The notes beneath the pieces are model-generated. The model did not search any database. It saw only the letters and a list, made by a program, of their open reading frames with translations, and was not told the origin of the DNA. A DNA stretch of 64,000 nucleotides. It comes from Deltaproteobacteria bacterium (GTDB lineage: Bacteria; Myxococcota_A; UBA9160; UBA6930). Positions 17,813 to 26,473 of this stretch are shown here, piece after piece. Location: contig VGRF01000015.1 of assembly GCA_016875395.1 (NCBI GenBank), positions 46,668-110,667 on the forward strand, written 5' to 3'. Every line of letters begins with the position of its first letter. Position 1 is the stretch's first letter. A program made the position numbers and the translations under genes.

Positions 17813-19380
17813 GATTTCTTGCGGCCTCGGATCAACGCGACGAAAGAGGCGAGCACCGTAGCGGCTGTGCAGAGGTGGGCGAAGAGGTCGCCGTGGCGGG
17901 TGTAGAAGGTTCGGCGCACAGGAGCCGAGGAAACGGCGACCGCTCCGTAAACGAGATCGCGCTCGAAGATCCTCGTTTGCGACTGCAAGCGGCCGTCCGA
18001 GTGGATCACCGCCGACACGCCCGTGTTGGCGGCCCGTACACCGGGGAGCCCCGTCTCCGCCGAGCGCATCGCGGTCATCGCGAGGAACTGGTACGGCGAT
18101 CCGGTGCGCCCGTACCACGCGTCGTTGGTGATGCCCACGAGCAGCTGCGCGCCGTCTGCGGCGAAGCGGCGCACCAGATCTGGTAAGATCAGCTCGTAAC
18201 AGATCGGGACGCCGACGCGAATCGTCGTGCCGTCCGCGAGCGGCACATCGATCGCGCGCACGCGATCGCCCTCGCTCACGTCGCTCGAGATCGAGCCCGT
18301 CGCGAGCGCCTTGACGAAGCGCCCCAAGAGCGGGCGCAGCGGCAGGTACTCGCCGAACGGCACGAGGTGCGTCTTGTCGTAGCGATCGAGCAGCACGCCT
18401 TCGTGCGAGAACAAGAAAGCGCTGTCGTAGTGCGCGGTCGGGCGACCTTGCGCGTCGAAGTCGAGGCCCACTGCGCCGACGATCAGCGGCGTCCGCACCT
18501 CGCGCGCGAGCGAAGCGATGCGGTCGTGCAGGTCGGGGTACGCGAGCGGCGCCGGCACCGCGGTCTCCGGCCAAGCGATCAGCTGAGCGCCATCGGCGGC
18601 GGCGCGACGTGTTAGGTCCTCGTAGGCGAGCAGCGTTTCCTCGAACGCTCGCGAATCCCACTTGCGCCCCTGGTCGATGTTGCCCTGGAGCGCGGCGACC
18701 ACGATCAGCCGTTCCGACGGGAGCGGGTCGTAGAGTTCGTACACGTAGTGGCGCGTGATCCGCGGGAGGGCGAGCAAGCCGAGCAACCCGACGTGGAGAG
18801 CGATCGCAACACCACCCGCCCAGCGCGCGCCGCGGCCTCGCGAGGCGACGAGCGCGCCGACCAACGCTGCGCCGAAGGTCAGCGCATAGACGCCGCCGCC
18901 AGCTGCGAGCGGGAGCAAGGAACTCTCGTGCCACGCATACCCAAGCCCGCCCCACGTGAAGCCGGTGAGCACCCACGAGCGCAGCCACTCGAACGTCGTC
19001 CACGCCGCCGCGAGCAGGAACGGATTCGCGAGCCCGCGCTGCGCGAGCAGCGCCGCGACCCACGCGAAGCCCGCGATGAAGGGCGCGACGTAGAGCGACA
19101 TGCCGAACGGCGCGAGCAGGCCGACGACGACGGGCGCGTGGCCGTAGACGACGGTGACGACGTACGCCCAGTGGAGCAGCGCCGCGTGCGCGAGCCAGCC
19201 CGCGACGAAGCCGACCTTGAGCGCGCGTGAAGGCGTGAGGCCGCGCAGCGCGACGAGCAGCAGCGCGGGCGCGGCGGGCGCGAGCACGAGGCCGAGGTCG
19301 AGCACGAACGTGTCGCCGAGCGGCTGCGGGAACGCGAAGAACGTCGCCGCCACGTACGCGAGCATCCAGCGCCAGGGCAT
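17809..19380 (-). CDS. lnt: Apolipoprotein N-acyltransferase Lnt
   Basis: Lnt adds the third acyl chain to lipoproteins at the periplasmic face of the inner membrane. The 523-residue protein has about six N-terminal membrane helices, then a nitrilase-fold domain. The catalytic triad is visible: Glu in LIAWPETAVPAPL, Lys in RYDKTHLVPFGEYLP and Cys in GVPICYELILPDL. A final helix lies near the C-terminus (LCTAATVLASFVALI). It is 22 bp downstream of ybeY and coupled to prfB. Mature triacylated lipoproteins are the cargo of the LolCD transporter encoded downstream in the same block. Confidence 0.95.
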   Translation of the reverse strand: MPWRWMLAYVAATFFAFPQPLGDTFVLDLGLVLAPAAPALLLVALRGLTPSRALKVGFVAGWLAHAALLHWAYVVTVVYGHAPVVVGLLAPFGMSLYVAPFIAGFAWVAALLAQRGLANPFLLAAAWTTFEWLRSWVLTGFTWGGLGYAWHESSLLPLAAGGGVYALTFGAALVGALVASRGRGARWAGGVAIALHVGLLGLLALPRITRHYVYELYDPLPSERLIVVAALQGNIDQGRKWDSRAFEETLLAYEDLTRRAAADGAQLIAWPETAVPAPLAYPDLHDRIASLAREVRTPLIVGAVGLDFDAQGRPTAHYDSAFLFSHEGVLLDRYDKTHLVPFGEYLPLRPLLGRFVKALATGSISSDVSEGDRVRAIDVPLADGTTIRVGVPICYELILPDLVRRFAADGAQLLVGITNDAWYGRTGSPYQFLAMTAMRSAETGLPGVRAANTGVSAVIHSDGRLQSQTRIFERDLVYGAVAVSSAPVRRTFYTRHGDLFAHLCTAATVLASFVALIRGRKKS

Positions 19381-19402
19381 CAGCGCACCGCCCTCGTCGG
19401 CA

Positions 19403-19833
19403 CTACGCCACCGCCTTCCGGAGCGCGCGCTCTTTCGCCTGCATGCGCTTCGCGTCGCGCGCGATCTCGTGGTCGTAGCCGAGCAGGTGCAGCACGCCGT
19501 GAATCAGCAGGCGCAGCAGCTCCTCGTTCAGTGAGTGCCCGATCTCGCGCGCTTGCCGCGCGGCGACGCCGACCGCGATCACCACGTCCCCTAACAGCTC
19601 GCCGCGCCGCGCCGCATGCGCGCCTTCGAGCAGCGAGTAGGAGAGCACGTCGGTCGGGCCGCGCTTCCCGCGGTGCGCCTCGTTCAGCTGCGCGATCGCG
19701 TCGTCGCTCACCAGCGCGAGCGAGAGCTCCGCTCGCGGCAGCGCGAGCGCGGCGAGCACTTTGCGCGCGCGGCGTGCGAACAGGCGCTGGTCGAAGCGCG
19801 GCGCGCCGCGCGGCGGGCCCGCGACGCGCACGC

Positions 19834-19837
<4 letters not shown>
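19403..19837 (-). CDS. ybeY: Endoribonuclease YbeY
   Basis: YbeY is a zinc endoribonuclease for 16S rRNA 3'-end maturation and ribosome quality control. The 144-residue protein has the family signature HGVLHLLGYDHE near residues 113-124, with three His ligands, and the upstream motif LNEAHRGKRGPTDVLSY. The start is ATG 19837, overlapping the phoH stop (ATGA). The phoH-ybeY pairing is highly conserved across bacteria. The corC-like gene that often follows ybeY is absent. Confidence 0.95.
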
Positions 19838-20859
<1,022 letters not shown>

Positions 20860-20884
20860 TGGGGTCGCTCCGTCGTCGTAACCG

Positions 20885-21982
20885 CTACTCCTCGGGCATC
20901 AGCACCACGAAGTTGTCGCCGCGGTGCGCGAAATAGTATTCGCCGGGGTTTGCGGTCGCCATCGCGCCGGGCACTTCTGCGAGAGCCGTCGCAATGTCCT
21001 TCGGCCACGCGCCGTGCGCGAAGCGATACGCCTCGACGGCGGCCCGCGCCCGTGCGCGCGCAAAGGCGGCGTCGCCCTGCTGCGCGAGCGCAGCGCCCGC
21101 CGCGAGCTCGGGGCGCTCGCGGCTGTCCGTGGCGAGCCCGGCCAGCGCCAATCCGAGGAGCACGACCGGAATCACGGCCGAGGCCGACGCGAGCGACTCG
21201 AACAGGTCGAAGCGGAGCCGGGCGCGGACGCGCGCTGGCGCACTCACGCGCGCGAGCGGCTCGATCACGCCCGCGCGGCGCAGGCGCGAGATCCAGTAGA
21301 CGCCGTCGAACTCGGAGATGCGCGCCAGATCCACCAAGCGCGCCCCGCTCGCTCTTCCGTCGATCCCCTCGAAGATCCGCCGCGCGAGCTCGATGCGCTT
21401 CGGCGACTCGCCCTCGGCGCGCTCGCGGAAGACGTCGAACGCATCGCTGCGCTTCCACACTGTGTCGAGCGCGCGCGCGTCGGCGTCGAACGTGCGCCAC
21501 TCGTCCACCATGCGCAGCGCATCCATCAGGATCTGCTCGGCCGGCGTGGCCGCGGCGGTGTCGCCCTCGCCCATCACGGGCTGCGCGGTGAAGTGGAACG
21601 AGCCCTGCGTCCAGCGCAGCAAGAGGAACATCGTGTTGTGCGTGAGCAGGTCGACCGCTTCCTGCACCTGCGCTTCGCCGAGGTCGCCGCGCGTCGTCAG
21701 CAGCGTGCGCAGGTCGCCCTCGCCGTCCTGCACCGCGCGCTCGAGCGCGAGCAGGCGCTCGGGCTTCACGAGACCGCTGCGCACCACGAGGTCGCCGAGG
21801 GCGGCGTGCTCGTAGGGGCCCATGGTCTCGCCCCACACCACGCCGCCGCGATCGAACGCGATTCGCACGCGCACGTTCTCCGCGGCGACGTCGAGGACGC
21901 CGGTCTTCTGCTGCTGGCCGATCAGCTGGAAGACTTCGCCGATGCCGAAGTCGCGGAGATTGCCGTGCAGCGCGACGCCCAC
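20885..21982 (-). CDS. PATAN (DUF4388) domain protein with a C-terminal membrane anchor
   Basis: The 365-residue protein opens with LHGNLRDFGIGEVFQLIGQQQKTGVLDV, the PATAN/DUF4388 signature, in which a strand-rich fold is followed by helices (residues about 5-150). A helical middle section follows, then one clear transmembrane segment (ASAVIPVVLLGLALAGLA, about 268-285) and a roughly 70-residue C-terminal tail containing AHGAWPKDIATALAEVPG. PATAN domains occur in two-component and pilus-control proteins of cyanobacteria and deltaproteobacteria. The start is GTG 21982 with GGAGG 7 bases upstream, one base after the preceding gene's stop. Its exact role is unknown. Confidence 0.8.
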   Translation of the reverse strand: MGVALHGNLRDFGIGEVFQLIGQQQKTGVLDVAAENVRVRIAFDRGGVVWGETMGPYEHAALGDLVVRSGLVKPERLLALERAVQDGEGDLRTLLTTRGDLGEAQVQEAVDLLTHNTMFLLLRWTQGSFHFTAQPVMGEGDTAAATPAEQILMDALRMVDEWRTFDADARALDTVWKRSDAFDVFRERAEGESPKRIELARRIFEGIDGRASGARLVDLARISEFDGVYWISRLRRAGVIEPLARVSAPARVRARLRFDLFESLASASAVIPVVLLGLALAGLATDSRERPELAAGAALAQQGDAAFARARARAAVEAYRFAHGAWPKDIATALAEVPGAMATANPGEYYFAHRGDNFVVLMPEE

Positions 21983-21983
21983 G

Positions 21984-23870
21984 TTAGTCCTCCACCTTCA
22001 GCAGGAAGGCTGCGGCGGTGGAGACTGCGTAGAGAACGGCCGCGACGACGAGCAGCGCCCGCACGAGCAGGCCCGGCAGCGCGCCGACGGCCAACGGATC
22101 GGCGGGCGCGGCGGCGATCGCGCCGAGCGCTGCGACGGCCAGAGCAAACGCGAACGTGGCGAGCCACGCGAGCAAGGGGCGCCCAAAGCGGAAGCCGGCG
22201 GCGCCCGGCACCACGAACGCGAGTGCGGTGAGGAGTGCCTCGCTGCGCGCGCGCTGCCGCTTGAGGCGGGCGAGCTGCGCCACGCGCTGCGACGAGTCGC
22301 CCACGCCGGAGCGCAGGGTGCGCGCGAGGTCGGCGTAGAAGTCGCGGGGACCCGCCGTGCGCTCGAGCGCGACGCCGCCCGCGATGCCGAGAGCGAGCAC
22401 GACTCCGAGCAGCCCGAGCGCGCCCGCGAGCGAGTCCGCCGCGAACCCGCGCACCACACGCGCGCGCAGCGCACGCGCGAGGCGCGCCGGAGCGCCGGTG
22501 TCCGCGGTGCGCGCGAACACGGCTTCGACCGAGACCGGGATGTCGGCGACGAACGGCCGATCGCCATTCGTCGCGAGATCGGTGAGGCGCGCGACCACCT
22601 CCGCGTCGATCCCCTGCGCGATCGACAGCGCGCGGTCTTGATCGTCGAGGCGCACCGCGCGGCCGTAGGCCTGCGCGAGGTTGAAGTACGCGACGGGAGC
22701 GGGAGTCAGCTTCACCGCCTGTTCGTAGTGCGCGATCGCGCCAGGCATGTCGCCGAGCCGGAACGCGACGTTGGCCGCGTTGTTGCGAACGTCGCCGAGA
22801 TCGCGCTGCTTCAGCGCGCGCGCGAAGTAGTCGCGAGCAACGAGTAGATCGCCCGACCGCTTCTGGTGCAGCGCAACCGCGCGAAGCGCGAAGGGATCGC
22901 GCGGCGCGGCTTGCAGGACGAGACCGAGATCCGCCGGCGTGCCCAGCCCGGCTTCGAGGCGATGCGCCGCCACGGCCACGGGGTCCGCGCTAAGCGCGAC
23001 GCGCCCGAGCGCCTCGCGCTCGCTCGCGTGGAAGATCGCGAAGACGGCGAGCGCAGCGGTGAGCGCGACGGTGCTGCGCTTCACGAGCCCGCCGTGCGCC
23101 GCGGCAACCCCTGCCAGGCCGACCAGGGCACCGAGCGGCCCGGCGACCCAGCCGAGCGCGAGCACGCCGGCTGCGAGCGCCGCGAGCGAGACCGGTCCGT
23201 CCCACGCAACGCGCGTCGATCCGAGGCCATGGAGCAAGTGCGGGAGCGACGCGATCGCGCCGAGCAGGCTGAACCCCAGCGCCCACAGGAACGCCAGCCT
23301 CGCGCCGGCGCCGAACGCGGCGGCGTCCATCCATGCGCGGGCCTCGAGGTGCCCCGGAATCGCTGCGAGCGCCGTCAGAATCGCCGACACGGCTGCGCGC
23401 GGATCGCCCGCACCGAGGTGCGCGGAGGCGAGCGCGGCATGCGCCGCCGGCAAGGCGGGTGCGAGAGCCACCGCGTCCAGCGCGCGCTCGACCGCATCCT
23501 CCGTGCTGCCCGAGAAGACGAGGCCGCGAGCGGGGCCTTCGAGGGTGCGCAGGCCGAGATCGAGTCCCGCGCGCTGCGTGCGCGCGACCTTCTCTTCCGG
23601 CTTCTGCGATCCGAGCCGCCACGACCGATCGACGCTGCCGCGCGCGGGGTCGCGCGCCGAAAGCTCGCCGGGGAGCGCGGGCGGCCAGGGCGACGCGACT
23701 CGCGGGGGCGGCGCAGGCGGAGGTGCGGGCACCGGGTCGGCGATCGCGGTCGCCGGCCCCGTCGGAACTTCGGCAGCGAGCTCCGGCGCAGCGAACACCG
23801 CGCGTGCGCCGAAAAGGCACACGGCGATCAGCGCTGCCGCACACCGGTTGCCGCCGCTCGAGACGCGCAA
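21984..23870 (-). CDS. TPR-containing multi-pass membrane protein, function unknown
   Basis: The protein is about 628 residues. It has a signal-anchor-like start (AALIAVCLFGARAVFA), a Pro/Ala-rich segment, a TPR-like stretch (AVERALDAVALAPALPAAHAAL) and several hydrophobic helices (about 220-320). A second TPR pair follows (NNAANVAFRLGDMPGAIAHYEQAV), then a cluster of helices at the C-terminus. TTG 23870 was chosen because it follows GGAGG by 9 bases and is directly followed by the signal-like segment; the longer frame to 24029 reads into the rpsT leader. It is coupled to the PATAN gene and both precede phoH, so the two probably act together. No specific function can be named. Confidence 0.72.
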   Translation of the reverse strand: MRVSSGGNRCAAALIAVCLFGARAVFAAPELAAEVPTGPATAIADPVPAPPPAPPPRVASPWPPALPGELSARDPARGSVDRSWRLGSQKPEEKVARTQRAGLDLGLRTLEGPARGLVFSGSTEDAVERALDAVALAPALPAAHAALASAHLGAGDPRAAVSAILTALAAIPGHLEARAWMDAAAFGAGARLAFLWALGFSLLGAIASLPHLLHGLGSTRVAWDGPVSLAALAAGVLALGWVAGPLGALVGLAGVAAAHGGLVKRSTVALTAALAVFAIFHASEREALGRVALSADPVAVAAHRLEAGLGTPADLGLVLQAAPRDPFALRAVALHQKRSGDLLVARDYFARALKQRDLGDVRNNAANVAFRLGDMPGAIAHYEQAVKLTPAPVAYFNLAQAYGRAVRLDDQDRALSIAQGIDAEVVARLTDLATNGDRPFVADIPVSVEAVFARTADTGAPARLARALRARVVRGFAADSLAGALGLLGVVLALGIAGGVALERTAGPRDFYADLARTLRSGVGDSSQRVAQLARLKRQRARSEALLTALAFVVPGAAGFRFGRPLLAWLATFAFALAVAALGAIAAAPADPLAVGALPGLLVRALLVVAAVLYAVSTAAAFLLKVED

Positions 23871-24040
23871 ATCCCCTTGCCTCCGCAGGGAGGCTGATCG
23901 GTGGCCCGCGGGGCGCGCTGGAGTGCGGCGCGCGCAAAACGGCTCGCCTATGTTGCGCCGCCTTTTCGGCCGGCCCGAGCGCTGGCCCCGACGCGGCGCC
24001 CGCCGCCGCGAGCCGAATCGATCGATCAAGGAGATTTGCC

Positions 24041-24304
24041 GTGGCCAATCACAAGTCCGCTGAGAAACGTGCTCGCCAGGCCGAGCGCCGCCGCGCCCGC
24101 AATCGCGGCGTCACGAGCGCGCTGCGCACGCGCGTGAAGGCGCTGCGCGAGGCGATCGCCAGCGGCGACAAGGCGGCAGCCACCGCGAGGCTGCGCGATG
24201 CCGAGAAGGCGCTGCGCCAGGCGGCGACCAAGGGCGTGATGAAGAAGGAGACCGCGAGCCGCCAGGTCTCGCGCCTCGCGAAGGCCGTGCACAAAGTCGC
24301 TTAG
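24041..24304 (+). CDS. rpsT: 30S ribosomal protein S20
   Basis: S20 binds 16S rRNA early in 30S assembly. The 87-residue Lys/Arg/Ala-rich protein begins ANHKSAEKRARQAERRRARN, the standard S20 N-terminus, and ends QVSRLAKAVHKVA. The start is GTG 24041 with AAGGAG at 24028-24033, seven bases upstream. It is transcribed alone and divergently from the TPR membrane protein gene, so the 170 bp between them must hold both promoters; I see no clear sigma-70 boxes there. A hairpin follows the stop directly. Confidence 0.96.
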   Translation: MANHKSAEKRARQAERRRARNRGVTSALRTRVKALREAIASGDKAAATARLRDAEKALRQAATKGVMKKETASRQVSRLAKAVHKVA

Positions 24305-24306
24305 CG

Positions 24307-24327
24307 CGGCGCGGCGAAGCCGCGCCG
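24307..24327 (+). terminator. Hairpin directly after rpsT
   Basis: A perfect 9-bp stem, CGGCGCGGC and GCCGCGCCG with a GAA loop, begins two bases after the rpsT stop. There is no T-run, so it may be a terminator of the GC-rich type or a 3'-end stabilising stem. Confidence 0.55.
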
Positions 24328-24420
24328 GGCGGCCCTGTGGCCTGGAGGGAGCTGGGCGTTCCGGGGCGGCTCGTTGGGAGCGGCGTGCGGCCTGTGAGCG
24401 GCGTGGCCGCCGTTTTTCTT

Positions 24421-24543
24421 GGGCGTCGCTCGCCTCCGAGGACTCCGGCTCGCTGCGCGCCGCGTTATGCAGCGTGCCTTCGCCTGCTTGGGCGCTCGCG
24501 GCTTGCGGTTTCCATCGAGCCCGCGTTTCGTCGTCAGGTGCAA
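24421..24543 (-). repeat. Dispersed intergenic repeat, copy 3 (rpsT/holA gap)
   Basis: The 299-bp gap between rpsT and holA has no gene. Most of it is a repeat of about 123 bp that, read on the minus strand, matches 56702-56822 over nearly its whole length. Shared blocks are AACGCGGGCTCGATG, CCGCAAGCCGCGAGCGCCCA, AACGCGGCGCGCAGCGAGCC and GGAGGCGAGCG. Differences are scattered substitutions. Confidence 0.75.
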
Positions 24544-24603
24544 GGGGATTGGCTGGGCTGCCGCTTCGCTCCTAGATCCGCTGTTCTCCTAGCTCCGCGG
24601 TTG

Positions 24604-25584
24604 TTAGGCCGAGAGTCCTAGGACGAGGCGTTCGAGCGCGAGGCCCTGGGGGATGGCGCCGGCGCCCTTCAGGACTTCGTCGACTTCGTGGATGGCGCGC
24701 AGGCAGGAGACGAGTCGCGTGGGGGTGTAGCGGCGGGCCTGGCGCTCGAGCTTCTGCACGACGAAGGGCGGGCCGGCGGGTGCTTCGCCCGCGCGGGTGC
24801 GCGCGAGGCGGCGGAAGTGGGAGGCGAGCGCGCCTAACAACACGGGCGCGGGCGCTCCTGCCGCCAGCATGCGGCCGAGCAGGCCGAGCGCGTCGGCGCT
24901 GCGGCCTTCGCCGATCGCGTCGGTGAGATCCCAGATCGGCTCCTCGGCGACCGCTGAGATCGTCTCCTGCACGTGGGCGCGAGTGATCTTCGCGCCCGGG
25001 CCCGCATAGAGCGCGGCCTTCGCGAGCTCTTGGCGCAGCGCGAGCAGATTCGGCCCGACGGACTCGGCGAGCAGCTCGGCCGCGCCGGCGTCGAGCGAAA
25101 CGCCCTGCGCCTTCGCCTCCTCGCGTAGGAAGCCTTGCGCCTCGCGCGCGTTCTTCGGCGGATCGCACGCGACGAACGCGGCGGGCTCCGCGAACGCCTT
25201 CACCCACTTCGAGCGCCGGTCGATCTGCTCGGCGACGACGACCAGCACGCACGTGTCGCTCGCCGCGGCGTCCGTAACGACTCCGGCGAGCGCCTCCGCC
25301 AGCGCCTCGCCCTTGCCGCCCTTGCGCGCCTCGGGCTCGCGCAGCACGACGAGCCGCTGCTTCGCGAGCATCGGCAGCGAGCGCACGGCATCTTGCAGCT
25401 GCCCCGGCGTGGTCTTGTCGCCCGCGAGCTTGTCGACGTCGAAGTCGCCGCCGTCCTCGCCGAGCGCGGCGCGCCGGATCGCGGCGAGCGCGTCGTCGCG
25501 CAGCAGCGCCTCTGCGCCGGCGAGCAGGTAGGCGGGGCGAACGCGTCCGCCCGCGAGCTCGCGCGCGAGCTCCGCCGGCGTCAC
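24604..25584 (-). CDS. holA: DNA polymerase III delta subunit HolA
   Basis: HolA is the clamp-loader wrench that opens the beta clamp. The 326-residue protein has the delta-family N-domain (RPAYLLAGAEALLRDDALAAIR), the segment LPMLAKQRLVVLREPE, and the C-terminal domain with ISAVAEEPIWDLTDAIGEGR and LLGRMLAAGAPAPVLLGALASHFRRL (split across the third domain). The length is normal. GTG 25584 overlaps the lptE stop (GTGA). The lptE-holA order is conserved in proteobacteria. Confidence 0.92.
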   Translation of the reverse strand: MTPAELARELAGGRVRPAYLLAGAEALLRDDALAAIRRAALGEDGGDFDVDKLAGDKTTPGQLQDAVRSLPMLAKQRLVVLREPEARKGGKGEALAEALAGVVTDAAASDTCVLVVVAEQIDRRSKWVKAFAEPAAFVACDPPKNAREAQGFLREEAKAQGVSLDAGAAELLAESVGPNLLALRQELAKAALYAGPGAKITRAHVQETISAVAEEPIWDLTDAIGEGRSADALGLLGRMLAAGAPAPVLLGALASHFRRLARTRAGEAPAGPPFVVQKLERQARRYTPTRLVSCLRAIHEVDEVLKGAGAIPQGLALERLVLGLSA

Positions 25585-26102
25585 GGCGCGATGCGCTCGA
25601 ACAGCGCGTCGTGGATGCGACCCGCGAGCAGCCCTGCGAGGCGGCGCAGCGCTTCTTCGCGGTGCGTGCGCTCCACCTCGACGTCGGCGCTCGCGACGTA
25701 GCGCTCCGTCTCGATCTGCGAGCTCGCGTCGAGCGGCACGACGGTGCCGTCGCGGCGCGTGATCTTCACGGCGAGCGTGAGCTCGAGCTCGTACTCGAGC
25801 GCCAGCGCCACGGAGGAGAAGCTCTTGCGCGCGACGCCGAGCCTCTGCACGGCGCCCGAGATCACGAGGTCTGCACGGGCAGGCTCTTCCACCATTCGCA
25901 GCGCGCCGCGGCGCAGGAACTCGCGCGCGAGCGCGTCCGAGACGAGCGTGTCGAGGCCGGGCTCGAAGCTGTCGTTGCGCAGCGCCACGAGCGCGACGGT
26001 CTTCGCGTCGCCGAGCGCGTCCGCGTAACGCACGGGCGTGTAGCCGCAGCCGAGCGCGGCGCTCGCGAGCGCGAGGGTCGTGAGAAGAGTGCGCCGCTTC
26101 AC
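25581..26102 (-). CDS. lptE: LPS-assembly lipoprotein LptE
   Basis: LptE plugs and assembles the LptD barrel that places LPS in the outer leaflet. The 173-residue protein has a lipoprotein signal with lipobox ALGC (Cys at about residue 19), directly followed by GYTPVRY, the CGYxP start typical of LptE. The rest is a small alpha/beta domain with RNDSFEPGLDTLVSDALAREFLRRG and a C-terminal helix (LAGLLAGRIHDALFERI). It starts at GTG 26102. leuS, the usual upstream neighbour, is missing; instead a degraded response-regulator region and cheA lie upstream. Confidence 0.9.
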   Translation of the reverse strand: MKRRTLLTTLALASAALGCGYTPVRYADALGDAKTVALVALRNDSFEPGLDTLVSDALAREFLRRGALRMVEEPARADLVISGAVQRLGVARKSFSSVALALEYELELTLAVKITRRDGTVVPLDASSQIETERYVASADVEVERTHREEALRRLAGLLAGRIHDALFERIAP

Positions 26103-26205
26103 GCCGCGCGGGTTAGCAGAGCCCCCTCGCCGTCGCGACGCGCTCCTCGCCGCCGCCGGCGCGCAGCGCCGCCCGCTGCATCGCCGGGCACCACGCCGGC
26201 GCGAG

Positions 26206-26473
26206 CTACTCGGAAAGCTTCAGAAGTGCGCGCGCGACCTGCAACACGCGATTCGCCTGGATCGGCTTCGCCAAGTACTCGTTCGCGCCGAGCGCGAGCG
26301 CGCGGTCGCGATCCTCCGAGGCGCCTTCGGTGGTGATCACCACGATCGGCATCGTCGCGAGGTCGGGCTCCTGCCGGATCAGGTGGATCAGCTAGCGCGC
26401 GCGTCTGCACCTGTGCACCGCGCGCAGCGGCGGCGCGCGCGAGCACGTCCCAAGCGCGATCGGCGGCGGTCAT
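26206..26473 (-). pseudogene. Remnant of a CheY-like response regulator
   Basis: The ATG at 26473 overlaps the cheA stop (TGATG), as a coupled cheY-like gene would. Its frame, however, gives no receiver sequence and runs on as low-complexity Arg-rich residues. In another frame, 26206-26391, lies the C-terminal half of a receiver: IRQEPDLATMPIVVITTEG, then DRALALGANEYLAKPIQANR, ending LLKLSE. A stop (TAG, 26392-26394) precedes it directly, and the part that should contain the phospho-acceptor Asp and the acidic pocket is missing. The conserved Thr and Lys of the receiver survive. This looks like an internal deletion plus frameshift; an assembly error is the alternative. Confidence 0.7.
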
